NCBI RefSeq assembly: GCF_021389975.1
Contig: NZ_CP089981.1
Span: 3,063,501 to 3,127,500, forward strand
Origin: Fulvivirga ulvae
GTDB taxonomy: Bacteria > Bacteroidota > Bacteroidia > Cytophagales > Cyclobacteriaceae
Direction: 5' to 3'
Length of the DNA: 64,000 bases
Shown here: piece after piece, positions 1 to 8,860 of the stretch
Layout: each line of letters starts with the position of its first letter
How positions within the stretch are numbered: position 1 is the first letter of the stretch
Translations under genes and position numbers: made by a program
Notes under the pieces: model-generated
The model's database searches: none
What the model saw: the letters and a program-made list of their open reading frames with translations, nothing else
What the model was told of the DNA's origin: nothing

Positions 1-2
1 AT

Positions 3-2039
3 CAGCTAACCACTATTAACCAGAGCGAATATGGTGACTGGATGTGGCTGAATATGTTATCGGCTATGGCTTTTCTCTTTTTGCCGCGACAGTTTCATGT
101 GGCAGTTAAGGAAAACAGGGATGAAAGTCACCTAAGAAAAACCATGTGGCTTTTCCCTCTTTACCTGCTGTTTATCAACCTGTTTGTGCTACCCATTGCC
201 CTGGGAGGTAAAATGATATTTGCAGGGCAGTCCATTGATGCCGATACCTATGTGCTGGCCATTCCGCTGGCTTATGATCAGCAATTTCTGGCCATTTTTA
301 TTTACCTCGGAGGGTTCTCAGCTGCCACCAGCATGATCATCGTTTCCACTTCGGCATTGAGCATCATGATCAGTAACCACATTATTACCCCTACGATTAT
401 CAAAAGCAGGAGGTTGTCCCGGTCATTTGAGGGTAAACTAAACCTTGTGGTACTGAGAGGAAGGCAATACATGATCTTGTTGATGCTACTGCTGGCCTAC
501 CTGTATTTTAAGTATGTTGGTGAGCAGTTCTCCCTCGTATCCATTGGGTTGATCTCATTTGTGGCCGTGGCCCAGTTTACCCCGGCCATTCTTGGAGGCA
601 TATTTTGGAAAGCCGGCAATAGCAAAGGGGCGTTCAGCGGCCTGATTGTGGGTTTTGTAATCTGGTTTTATACCCTGGTAATACCTACTATAGTTAATAC
701 AGGAGTTGTGCCGCCCGACTTTGTTGTTAAAGGTATTTTTGGTCTTCAGTGGCTCAGTCCGCAGGATTTCCTTGGGTTATCATCCATGAGCTACATTGTA
801 AGAGGGCTGTTTTGGAGTCTTATGTTCAACCTGTTCACCTACCTGATTGTGTCAGCGACCACCAAAAGGACTTCCCAGGAGATCAATCAGGCTGAGATAT
901 TTGTCGATATCTTTAAGTACTCCTCCTCCTATGAGAGTTCAGTGGTCTGGAAAGGAAAGGCCTTCCTGGCAGATATCAAAAACCTGCTGGCCCAGTTTCT
1001 GGGGATCGAACGTACCGAAAGGGCCTTCAAGCGGTTCATGTTCAGAAATGATATCAATGAAGAGCTGCTGGAAGCCGATTACAGAACGGTTAACTACGCT
1101 GAAAACCTGCTTTCAGGAGTGGTTGGTTCTACCTCAGCCCGTGTTTTGATCTCTTCCGTGGTAAAGGAAGAAAAAGCGGTGGACATATCGGAAGTGTTTA
1201 GCATACTCAGAGAATCTCAGCAATATATTTCTGACAATAAGGAACTTACCATAAAGTCACGGCAATTGCAGGAGGCTACGGAAAAGCTCAGGGAGGCCAA
1301 CGAAAAGCTCAGACAGTTAGATCAGTTGAAAGATGAGTTCATTTCCACTGTAACCCATGAAATGCGCACGCCCATCACTTCTATCAGGGCTTTGTCAGAG
1401 ATACTCCATGATAACAGTGACCTTGACCAGGAAGAGCGCAGCCAGTTCCTCTCCATCATTGTAGAGGAGACCCAGCGCATGGAAAGGCTGATCAATCAGG
1501 TACTGGATCTGGAAAAAATGGAGAGCGGACAGCTGGAGTTGTCCCTTTCCACACTAAGTCTTAATGATGTAGTCAAAGAATCTTTAAATTCGATCCAGCA
1601 GCTCATCCTTGGACGAAGAATTGTCTTAAAGACTGAACTACAGGCTGAACTGCCACTAATCAAAGGAAACAAAGACAGATTGATCCAGGTTATTCTTAAC
1701 CTGGTATCAAATGCAATCAAGTTTTGTGACCAGGAAGCCGGAGAAATTACTATTTTAACGAGTGAAGATGGCGGATCGGTTGAGTTAGCGGTAATGGATA
1801 ACGGCCCCGGAGTAACTGAAGAAAGTAAAGAGCTCATTTTCCAGGCCTTTTATCAGGATAAAAACCAGACACTGAAAAAACAAGAGGGTAGTGGTCTTGG
1901 CTTAACCATCTGTCAGAAAATAATTGAAAAACACGATGGTAAAATATGGGTAAAAAACGACGGGCTGCACGGAGCCGTATTTACCTTTAAAATACCAGGA
2001 ATAATGCAGTTAGATGAAGAAAGTACTAATAGTGGATGA
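3..2039 (+). CDS. Sodium:solute symporter-histidine kinase fusion (CrbS-like), 5' truncated
   Basis: The reading frame is open at the left edge, so the N-terminus is missing. The first ~270 visible residues form several hydrophobic helices typical of the sodium:solute symporter (SLC5) family. After a linker and a coiled coil (about residues 400-425 counted from the first in-window Met at 42) comes a histidine kinase: H-box THEMRTP with the phospho-accepting His near residue 439, N-box LVSNAIKF, DNGPGV and GSGLGLTICQ. Transporter-kinase fusions of this kind (CrbS, CbrA) are known sensors of carbon supply; CrbS controls acetyl-CoA synthetase in Vibrio. The next two genes are a response regulator, overlapping by 26 bp, and acs, so an acetate-sensing role is a reasonable inference. 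Confidence 0.9.
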   Translation, partial: QLTTINQSEYGDWMWLNMLSAMAFLFLPRQFHVAVKENRDESHLRKTMWLFPLYLLFINLFVLPIALGGKMIFAGQSIDADTYVLAIPLAYDQQFLAIFIYLGGFSAATSMIIVSTSALSIMISNHIITPTIIKSRRLSRSFEGKLNLVVLRGRQYMILLMLLLAYLYFKYVGEQFSLVSIGLISFVAVAQFTPAILGGIFWKAGNSKGAFSGLIVGFVIWFYTLVIPTIVNTGVVPPDFVVKGIFGLQWLSPQDFLGLSSMSYIVRGLFWSLMFNLFTYLIVSATTKRTSQEINQAEIFVDIFKYSSSYESSVVWKGKAFLADIKNLLAQFLGIERTERAFKRFMFRNDINEELLEADYRTVNYAENLLSGVVGSTSARVLISSVVKEEKAVDISEVFSILRESQQYISDNKELTIKSRQLQEATEKLREANEKLRQLDQLKDEFISTVTHEMRTPITSIRALSEILHDNSDLDQEERSQFLSIIVEETQRMERLINQVLDLEKMESGQLELSLSTLSLNDVVKESLNSIQQLILGRRIVLKTELQAELPLIKGNKDRLIQVILNLVSNAIKFCDQEAGEITILTSEDGGSVELAVMDNGPGVTEESKELIFQAFYQDKNQTLKKQEGSGLGLTICQKIIEKHDGKIWVKNDGLHGAVFTFKIPGIMQLDEESTNSG

Positions 2040-2373
2040 CGAGCCAAATATCATTATGTCATTGGAGTTTTTGATGAAAAAGAACGGTTATGAGGTATTT
2101 ATAGCGAGAGACGGCGCAGAAGCCCTTGTAATTGTTGACCAGGAGGAACCGGACATAGTGGTGCTGGATATTATGATGCCTCAGGTAGATGGCTATGAGG
2201 TATGCAGTTATATTAAAAATAAAAAACAGCCTGGAGCCAAAGTGATATTTTTATCTGCCAAGGGCAAGGAAAAGGATGTCTTGAAAGGATACGAATCCGG
2301 TGCGGATTTCTATATGACCAAACCCTTTTCTACCAAAAAACTGGTGGATAAAGTCAATGAACTGGCAGGCTGA
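2014..2373 (+). CDS. Single-domain response regulator (receiver only)
   Basis: This 119-residue protein is one receiver domain and nothing else. The acidic pair is D8/D9, the phospho-acceptor is D52 in VVLDIMMP, and the conserved lysine is K103 in MTKPF. The start lies inside the end of the kinase gene (26-bp overlap), so the two are translationally coupled and almost certainly partners. There is no DNA-binding output domain, unlike CrbR-type regulators, so the signal must pass on by protein contact, for example to another kinase or a diguanylate-type partner encoded elsewhere. It ends 21 bp before acs. Confidence 0.9.
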   Translation: MKKVLIVDDEPNIIMSLEFLMKKNGYEVFIARDGAEALVIVDQEEPDIVVLDIMMPQVDGYEVCSYIKNKKQPGAKVIFLSAKGKEKDVLKGYESGADFYMTKPFSTKKLVDKVNELAG

Positions 2374-2394
2374 ATAAATTAAAATTTTCAAATT

Positions 2395-4290
2395 ATGAGC
2401 AATAAGATACAAACCCTCAGCGGATATATTCACGAATATGCTAAAAGTGTGCAAGACCCTGAGCACTTCTGGTCTCGCATAGCAGACTCTTTTCACTGGC
2501 AAAAAAGATGGGACAGCATAGTTGAGTGGAATTTCAAAGGTCCGGATGTAAAGTGGTTTACCAATGCCAAACTCAACATTACAGAAAACATTTTCGAGCG
2601 CCACCTCTATACCCTTGGAGACAAGCCGGCCATTATCTGGGAACCCAACAATCCTGATGAGGAGGTGAGAACAATCACTTACAAAGAACTGTTCGCGCAG
2701 GTCTGTCAGTTTGCTAATGTGCTCAAAGCCAGAGGAGTAGAAAAAGGTGACCGGGTGATCATTTATATGCCGATGGTGCCAGAAGCAGCCGTGGCCATGT
2801 TGGCGTGTGCGAGGATCGGAGCGGTACACTCTGTAGTTTTTGCCGGCTTTTCAGCTACCTCCCTTGCCGACCGTATCAGTGATTGTAAAGCCAAAATGGT
2901 GCTGACCTCTGATGGCAATTTCAGAGGGGCAAAAAAAATAGCTGTAAAAGAAGTGGTTGATGAAGCCGTAGAGCGAACCGAAAGTATTGAAAAGGTGATA
3001 GTGCTCAGGAGAACAGGACAGGATGTGAACATGAAATCAGGCAGGGATATCTGGTGGCATGAGGCAGTTGAAGGAGTGAGTACAGAGAATAAAGCAGAAA
3101 TTGTAGATTCGGAGGATATGCTTTTCATCCTCTACACCTCAGGGTCTACGGGCAAGCCCAAAGGAGTGGTACATACCTGTGGAGGATATATGGTTTATAC
3201 TACCTACACCTTCCAGAATGTTTTTCAATACTCCCAGGGAGATGTTTACTGGTGTACCGCTGATGTCGGCTGGATAACCGGCCATAGCTATATCGTCTAT
3301 GGACCGTTGCTGGCGGGAGCCACCACTTTAATGTTTGAAGGCGTGCCCACCTATCCTGATGCCGGGCGCTTCTGGGCCATTTGTGATAAGCACAAAGTGA
3401 ACCAGTTTTACACTGCTCCTACGGCCATCAGGGCATTGCAGGCCTATGGTACAGAACCCATCGAACCTTATAAGCTGGATTCTTTGAGAGTAATAGGTAC
3501 TGTGGGTGAGCCTATCAATGAAGAAGCCTGGCACTGGTACCATGATCACATAGGTAAAGGTAAATGCCCGATCGTCGACACCTGGTGGCAAACGGAGACT
3601 GGTGGTATTATGATTTCACCCATAGCCGGTGTTACGCCTACAAAACCATCCTACGCCACGCTACCTTTACCGGGCATCCAACTGGCTATCCTTGATAACG
3701 ATGGCAAGGAACTCACCGGCAACAGTGTGGAAGGGAACCTATGCATTAAATTTCCATGGCCATCCATGCTAAGGACTACCTATGGGGATCATGAAAGGTG
3801 CAGACAAACTTATTTTTCATCATTTAAGGGCTACTACTTCACCGGTGATGGCGTGAAGCGCGATGAGGACGGCTACTACAGGATCTTAGGCCGTGTAGAC
3901 GATGTGATCAACGTTTCAGGCCACAGAATGGGAACCGCCGAAGTAGAAAATGCAATCAACGAACACCCTAAAGTGATCGAGTCTGCAGTTGTCGGGTACC
4001 CGCATGATATTAAAGGGCAGGGTATTTATGCCTACGTGATCTGCGACATGGAAGGCCGCTCCGAGGCTAACCTTATCGAGGAGATCAGGCAGACCGTAAC
4101 CAAAATTATCGGGCCTATTGCGAAACCCGATAAAATACAGATTGTGCCGGGACTTCCCAAAACGCGTTCAGGTAAGATCATGCGCAGGATATTGCGAAAA
4201 ATTGCCACGGGTGAAACAGCCAATATGGGCGATACCTCAACATTGCTCAACCCTGAGATTGTAGAAGAGATTATCGAAGGTGCCCGGTAA
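2395..4290 (+). CDS. acs: Acetyl-CoA synthetase (AMP-forming)
   Basis: Converts acetate, ATP and CoA to acetyl-CoA in the cytosol. The length of 631 residues is usual for the family. Visible motifs are the P-loop-like YTSGSTGKPKG, the acetate/adenylate pocket DTWWQTETGG, the hinge region ILGRVDDVINVSGHR, and the C-terminal PKTRSGKIMRR in which K594 is the lysine that is acetylated to switch the enzyme off in other bacteria. It is 21 bp downstream of the receiver gene and followed after only a few bases by the DUF294 gene, so the five genes from 1 to 6920 form one acetate-linked transcription unit. I am sure of the family; propionate could also be a substrate. Confidence 0.96.
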   Translation: MSNKIQTLSGYIHEYAKSVQDPEHFWSRIADSFHWQKRWDSIVEWNFKGPDVKWFTNAKLNITENIFERHLYTLGDKPAIIWEPNNPDEEVRTITYKELFAQVCQFANVLKARGVEKGDRVIIYMPMVPEAAVAMLACARIGAVHSVVFAGFSATSLADRISDCKAKMVLTSDGNFRGAKKIAVKEVVDEAVERTESIEKVIVLRRTGQDVNMKSGRDIWWHEAVEGVSTENKAEIVDSEDMLFILYTSGSTGKPKGVVHTCGGYMVYTTYTFQNVFQYSQGDVYWCTADVGWITGHSYIVYGPLLAGATTLMFEGVPTYPDAGRFWAICDKHKVNQFYTAPTAIRALQAYGTEPIEPYKLDSLRVIGTVGEPINEEAWHWYHDHIGKGKCPIVDTWWQTETGGIMISPIAGVTPTKPSYATLPLPGIQLAILDNDGKELTGNSVEGNLCIKFPWPSMLRTTYGDHERCRQTYFSSFKGYYFTGDGVKRDEDGYYRILGRVDDVINVSGHRMGTAEVENAINEHPKVIESAVVGYPHDIKGQGIYAYVICDMEGRSEANLIEEIRQTVTKIIGPIAKPDKIQIVPGLPKTRSGKIMRRILRKIATGETANMGDTSTLLNPEIVEEIIEGAR

Positions 4291-4317
4291 GTATTGAGGG
4301 TTAAAATCCCGAAAGAA

Positions 4318-6234
4318 ATGGCTGCTAACACCATTGCCTCCAGGATAGCTGATTTTCTGAAAAAGTATCCTCCTTTTACATCACTGTCTAAGGAGGAGCT
4401 TTACCGTATTTCCTCGGAAGCAGTGGTATGCCATTTTGAATCGGGAGACTACGTGTTCAGGCAGGGAGAAGCAGGCTCGGGAAATCTTTTTGTAGTCAAA
4501 GAAGGTGTGATCCACCTGGAGAGGCAGGAGGATGATGCTTTAGTGCTGGTAGATATTTGTGATGAAGGCGACCTTTTCGGGGTCAGGGCCATGCTGAGTG
4601 GCAACCCCTATGTTTTTCGTGCCAGAAGTGCCGAAGAGAGCCTTGTTTATGCCCTTCCTGTAGCCCTTTTTAAGCCACTGATCGAAAACCACAGTCAGAT
4701 AGCCATGTTCTTCGCTGCCGGACTTGCCGGTGGTCAGGCCGGATTGTTGGATACCCATACCACAAAAAGATTTCCTTATCAGGATTCCGGATCGCTGCTC
4801 AATTGGAATCGCCCACTGGAAAAGACTCACGGAGAACTGGTGTGGATGTCTCCAGACAAGACCATAAAGGAAGTGGCCACTGCCATGACCGATAAGAAGA
4901 TAGGATCGATGGTACTGTGCCATGTCAATGGTGAGCTTGCAGGCATTGTTACCGACACTGACTTTCGGGAAAAAGTAAGTACGGGCAAAGCAAGCATTGA
5001 CGCATCTGTAAGTGATATCATGTCGACCGACGTTGTGACCATGCCTTTGGGGCAGCCCCTTTCTAACTATTTGTTAAAAATGCTTCGCCATAAGATCAGG
5101 CATATATGCATAACTACTGATGGCAAACCAATAGGCATGCTCAGTGAGCGTGACCTGATGGCGGCACATCAAAACCATCCTGTTGCACTGGTTTATGCGA
5201 TAGAGGAGGCGCCAACCCTGCAAAAGCTAATTGACCTGCGCAACCAGGCAGATGACCTGATCCGGTTTTACCTGGAACAGCAGGTATCCATAAGCTTAAC
5301 CGCATCCCTGGCCACACATATCAACGATGCGCTGATCCGTAGAGTGATTGATATAGCGCTACAGGAAGTGCAGAAAACATCAGGTACTCCTTCGGTTGAT
5401 TTCGCATGGATCAGCCTGGGGAGCGAAGGCCGTTCAGAGCAACTGATCCGCACTGATCAGGACAATGCCATCATTTATGAAGATGTAAATGGCAGTACTG
5501 AGGATAAAGAAAAGGTGAAGCAGTACTTCCTGCAATTGGGCAGCAAGGCCAATGATATGTTGGCAGAGGCTGGATTTGAATACTGCCCGGCTGATATGAT
5601 GGCGGGCAACCCCCAATGGTGCCAGCCTTTAAGTGAATGGAAGCAGTACTTTTCCGGATGGATCAGACAACCTCAGGAAAAAGCACTGATGCTATCGACC
5701 ATTTTCTTTGACTACCGCCGGGTTTATGGTTCGGAGGCATTACTGGTGCAACTGAAAGACCACGTGAAAAAGGAAGTCCTGGAAGAAAGCATCTTTCTTA
5801 ATTTCCTCGCAAAAAATGCCCTTAAAAATCCGCCACCGCTGAGTTTCTTTAAAAATTTGGTTGTTGAAAGGTCAGGAGAGCATCAGGATGAGTTTGACAT
5901 TAAGGCGCGGGCGATGATGCCGTTTGTGGATATTGCAAGAGTACTTTCATTGGATATTGGCCAGCTTGATGAAATGAATACCGTGGCCCGCTACCACCTT
6001 TTGGCCAGAGAGGAACCTAAGAGAAAGGAGCTATATCACGCTGCGGCAGACTCATACGAATACCTGATGAGGATTAGGGCACTCAATGGTTTTACACACC
6101 ATGATTCGGGGCGGTTCATTTCCATAGAAAATCTGGGTAAGCTTGACAGACAAATCTTAAGAAATACCTTCGAACCTATTTACCAGCTCCAGCAAATGCT
6201 TGAATTGCGTTATCAGCTCAGCTATTTTAACTGA
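4318..6234 (+). CDS. cNMP-binding / CBS / DUF294 putative nucleotidyltransferase
   Basis: Domains in order: a cyclic-nucleotide-binding fold (about residues 10-130), a pair of CBS domains (about 155-280, with VTDTDFREKV and MLSERDLMA), a DUF294 nucleotidyltransferase-like domain (about 310-450) with GSEGRSEQ followed by RTDQDNA, which matches the GSxxR/D-x-D catalytic layout, and a C-terminal helical DUF294_C domain. Proteins of this architecture commonly sit beside acs and an epsilon-like exonuclease, as here. The substrate is not known. I chose the ATG at 4318; a TTG at 4294 in the same frame is an alternative that adds eight residues. Confidence 0.88.
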   Translation: MAANTIASRIADFLKKYPPFTSLSKEELYRISSEAVVCHFESGDYVFRQGEAGSGNLFVVKEGVIHLERQEDDALVLVDICDEGDLFGVRAMLSGNPYVFRARSAEESLVYALPVALFKPLIENHSQIAMFFAAGLAGGQAGLLDTHTTKRFPYQDSGSLLNWNRPLEKTHGELVWMSPDKTIKEVATAMTDKKIGSMVLCHVNGELAGIVTDTDFREKVSTGKASIDASVSDIMSTDVVTMPLGQPLSNYLLKMLRHKIRHICITTDGKPIGMLSERDLMAAHQNHPVALVYAIEEAPTLQKLIDLRNQADDLIRFYLEQQVSISLTASLATHINDALIRRVIDIALQEVQKTSGTPSVDFAWISLGSEGRSEQLIRTDQDNAIIYEDVNGSTEDKEKVKQYFLQLGSKANDMLAEAGFEYCPADMMAGNPQWCQPLSEWKQYFSGWIRQPQEKALMLSTIFFDYRRVYGSEALLVQLKDHVKKEVLEESIFLNFLAKNALKNPPPLSFFKNLVVERSGEHQDEFDIKARAMMPFVDIARVLSLDIGQLDEMNTVARYHLLAREEPKRKELYHAAADSYEYLMRIRALNGFTHHDSGRFISIENLGKLDRQILRNTFEPIYQLQQMLELRYQLSYFN

Positions 6235-6920
6235 TGGGCCTGCTTTCTAAAATATTTGGAAAAACTCCCTCAGGTGATCTGCCTCCATTTGCAAGGTCAT
6301 ACATGGAAGCTTGCAGGGATATCGATCAGAAAGTACCTATCGAGAAAGCCAGGTTTGTGGTTTTTGATACGGAAACTACGTCATTGGAGGTCAAAGAAGC
6401 CAGACTACTTTCTATAAGCGCTGTAAGTTGTACCCATAACCAAATAGAAGTCAGCTCAGCCCTGGACTGCTACGTGGCCTGGGGCGATGATGTGAGACCG
6501 GAAAACATAGCAATCCATGGCATCACCAAACGGCAAAGCGATACAGGCCTGCAACCGGAGGAGGTGATAGAAGTTTTCCTGGATTACATCAAAGATGCCG
6601 TGCTCGTGGCGCACCACATCGATTTTGATATATCCATGGTCAATAATGTTTTGAATAAGTATTATCCCGGCCTGAAAATAAAAAACCTTTTACTCGATAC
6701 AGCACAACTGGCCATCAGACTGGAGCAACCCCGCATGAGCAGCACAGCCACCAATCCGAAAGACTACACCCTTGATGCGCTGATGGGCAGGTATGGCATT
6801 GATCCGTTAGAGCGCCACACCGCCCTGGGCGATGCCTACTCTACAGCAGAGTTATTGATCAGACTACTCCCTAAACTAAGACGGCGGGGATTGAAGAGGG
6901 TGGGGGATTTTATAAGGTAG
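6234..6920 (+). CDS. DnaQ-like 3'-5' exonuclease (DEDDh)
   Basis: A 228-residue exonuclease of the DNA polymerase III epsilon superfamily. Exo I is VFDTETTSL, Exo II lies in AHHIDFDISM, and Exo III is HTALGDAYST with the DEDDh histidine. The start codon overlaps the stop of the DUF294 gene (TGATG), which means translational coupling. The pairing of this exonuclease with a DUF294 protein next to acs recurs in other bacteria, but its nucleic acid target is unknown. It lacks any polymerase-binding motif I can recognise, so it is probably not the replicative proofreader. Confidence 0.88.
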   Translation: MGLLSKIFGKTPSGDLPPFARSYMEACRDIDQKVPIEKARFVVFDTETTSLEVKEARLLSISAVSCTHNQIEVSSALDCYVAWGDDVRPENIAIHGITKRQSDTGLQPEEVIEVFLDYIKDAVLVAHHIDFDISMVNNVLNKYYPGLKIKNLLLDTAQLAIRLEQPRMSSTATNPKDYTLDALMGRYGIDPLERHTALGDAYSTAELLIRLLPKLRRRGLKRVGDFIR

Positions 6921-6931
6921 CGTTCAAACTC

Positions 6932-7330
6932 TTAAGGCCTAAACACTCCAATAGTACCATGTCTGCGGATTTCTTCAATTTTTTTCTTGTAATCATTTAA
7001 ACAATCTTCAAAAACGGGAGACAGTAGTTTGGATTGATCTTTTAATGATAACGCAACAATCTCAATATACTCCTCTCTTGAAAATTTATTTCTTATTTTA
7101 ACCATTGAACAGCGACAGTAATTTTCAGTTAACTCAGGGTAATTACTGGTCATTTCCCCTGCATCTTTCAGACATTGGTTTATAATAACCTGACCATCTT
7201 CGTAAGTCCATTGAGATGATTTTCGGTTGTCGGAAATGAAAAAATAAATGCTATATCCAGTAATTAATACTATTACAGCAGGTATCCAATGCTTATGACT
7301 AAATGCTTTTTTTTCATTGAGCTTACTCAA
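6932..7330 (-). CDS. Small single-pass membrane protein, unknown function
   Basis: A 132-residue protein with one transmembrane segment near residues 15-32 (WIPAVIVLITGYSIYFF) and a soluble outer part containing four cysteines, including a CRC pair. No family is recognised. No ATG is available between the upstream in-frame stop and the hydrophobic segment, so the start must be the TTG at 7330 or the gene is damaged at its 5' end. It converges with the exonuclease gene, leaving only 11 bp between the stops. Confidence 0.6.
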   Translation of the reverse strand: MSKLNEKKAFSHKHWIPAVIVLITGYSIYFFISDNRKSSQWTYEDGQVIINQCLKDAGEMTSNYPELTENYCRCSMVKIRNKFSREEYIEIVALSLKDQSKLLSPVFEDCLNDYKKKIEEIRRHGTIGVFRP

Positions 7331-7681
7331 TCTTATAACTATGTTAAGTGATTTCAGTAAAGAATAAAGTTTGGAACGGATCCATTAATAACAATATATT
7401 CATTTCCCTGAAATAGTTCGAAATAATGGCAATTGCAATCTACAGAAGTTTTCCTAAGCCTTTAAGGACTAGGAAAGCTGGGCCTTTGATCGATGCTTCT
7501 AAACGCTAAGCTTATCAGGGGTTGCAAGGATGGTAAAAAAATGCCTACACTATAGCGGTAACAATTGTTGAAATGGGGTTAGGCTATTTAAAGAAACTTA
7601 AATAAGGGTATTTTTTGTTTAATTTTTTATTAAAAAAATAACAATAATAAAAGCGGCTATTTAAAATTGACCTCATTAAAT
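7331..7681. other. Intergenic region with one imperfect hairpin
   Basis: No gene is visible. An inverted repeat TTTCCTA (7450-7456) / TAGGAAA (7470-7476) encloses a second weaker pairing (CTTTAAG). It resembles in style the small palindromes at 11716 and 17527 but differs in sequence. Confidence 0.4.
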
Positions 7682-7712
7682 TAAAAACCCGACCTGCAAA
7701 ACAGGTCGGGCA
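7682..7712 (-). terminator. Intrinsic terminator of the 7.8-kb precursor peptide gene
   Basis: CCCGACCTG (7688-7696) and CAGGTCGGG (7702-7710) form a perfect 9-bp stem around a 5-nt loop. Read on the minus strand the stem is followed by a T run, directly behind the stop of the peptide gene. Confidence 0.85.
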
Positions 7713-7717
7713 AAAGT

Positions 7718-7915
7718 TTAACCGTTGCACATGTTCTCCCAGTGCGTACAGCCACCCCGGGTGCCGAGGGCCCATTCAATATCAATAGGGTAAGCCTCCA
7801 CAGGTACACAAGCTCCTCCGGAAATTCCTCCTTTAATTGTTTGAGGGTTGTTACCATCATTAACAGCGGTAACAAAACTTTTCACTTTCAGTTGGTTTAA
7901 ACTTAACTTTTTCAT
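7718..7915 (-). CDS. Lanthipeptide-type precursor peptide A (GG leader)
   Basis: A 65-residue peptide. Residues 1-30 form a leader, KLSLNQLKVKSFVT then TIKGG, ending at a double glycine; residues 31-65 are a core with three cysteines and several Ser/Thr (ending TRGGCTHWENMCNG). The same leader pattern, L-x-x-L-x-V-K-S-F-V-T then T-x-x-GG, occurs in two more genes of this window (18074 and 25475). Leaders like this are known from pinensin-type class I lanthipeptides and related GG-precursors of Bacteroidota. No LanB/LanC, protease or transporter lies nearby, so it would need enzymes encoded elsewhere. A hairpin terminator follows at once, so the gene is monocistronic. Confidence 0.75.
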   Translation of the reverse strand: MKKLSLNQLKVKSFVTAVNDGNNPQTIKGGISGGACVPVEAYPIDIEWALGTRGGCTHWENMCNG

Positions 7916-8056
7916 GTTTAATAGGGTTTTTAATGTTGCCTACTCTGATAGCTTTTCGGCTTCCGCTTGATATGACCGGTTTTACCCGGCAATCAAGGCT
8001 AGATCAATGCCTCTTCACTTTTGTTACCCATGAAAAAGAGATTTTTTTTTAAACGG

Positions 8057-8584
8057 TCATGTGAGTTCCAGTTTCATTAAAATGTCCGTCTGCACATCAT
8101 CTCCGAGAATGAAGGAGTGCGTGTCAAACTCCACAAAGCCATTCTTTTCGTAGAATTTAATGGCTCTTGGGTTTTCTTCCCATACCCCCAACCACACAGT
8201 GGCACTGTTTCTCTCCCTCGCTAAACTCATGGCCTTATCAAACAGTAGTTTTGCCACACCCTTTCCATAATATTTTGCCAGCACATAGATCCTTTCGATT
8301 TCCATCGTGTGCTCCGGCATGCTTTCGGTTTGGGCATTCCCGAAATTGACCTTTAAATAACCAATCGCCTGACTGTCGTATTCAGCAAAAAAGAACATTG
8401 AATCAGAAGTCTTAATCTCTTCTGCTAACGCTTCCTGGCTAAACTTGCTGTCAAGGTATCTTTGCAGATTTTCAGGAGAATTGGCAGGCCCGAAAGCTTC
8501 TGTGAAGGTAGTCCGGCCTATCTCCCGAAGTGCTTTTACATCGGCTGTTTCAACAGGTCGGATGGTTATATCACTGGAGTTCAT
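8057..8584 (-). CDS. GNAT family N-acetyltransferase
   Basis: A 175-residue GCN5-related acetyltransferase. The acetyl-CoA binding motif A is visible in the central part as ERIYVLAKYYGKGVAKLLFD, followed by the helix and NPRAIKFYEKNGFVEF, the usual C-terminal signature of the fold. The substrate cannot be told from the sequence; proteins of this type often act on small amines, including polyamines, or on protein N-termini. It is transcribed alone, divergent from the secreted protein gene at 8861. Confidence 0.85.
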   Translation of the reverse strand: MNSSDITIRPVETADVKALREIGRTTFTEAFGPANSPENLQRYLDSKFSQEALAEEIKTSDSMFFFAEYDSQAIGYLKVNFGNAQTESMPEHTMEIERIYVLAKYYGKGVAKLLFDKAMSLARERNSATVWLGVWEENPRAIKFYEKNGFVEFDTHSFILGDDVQTDILMKLELT

Positions 8585-8684
8585 GATGATTTGAGGTTAT
8601 TAAGGGAATCAGGTTTTAAATTAAACTTTTAACCTGACAGATGAAATGCATCAAAGCTAAAAAAGTCCAAAAAAAGCACAATAA

Positions 8685-8699
8685 TGCACTTTAAGTGCA
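8685..8699. promoter_or_regulatory. Perfect palindrome between divergent genes
   Basis: TGCACTTTAAGTGCA is a perfect 15-bp palindrome about 100 bp upstream of the GNAT start and 160 bp upstream of the secreted protein gene. It may be an operator serving either gene. No adjacent regulator is available to assign it to. Confidence 0.4.
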
Positions 8700-8860
8700 C
8701 TTTTAAAAGTATTGATTAATCTAGATATCCTTTCAGAATATTGAGTCTTATCGCATATAACGTATAAATAATTGACTGATATTGTAATTTTTTATTGTGA
8801 TATTAAAAAATATATAACATATTACCCGCCCATTTTTTAAAACCTTTTAATTAATTAATC

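Noticed and set aside
7584..7875. Two other minus-strand frames over the peptide A gene
   Set aside because: Only the frame starting at 7915 has the leader shared with peptides B and C and a fitting terminator.
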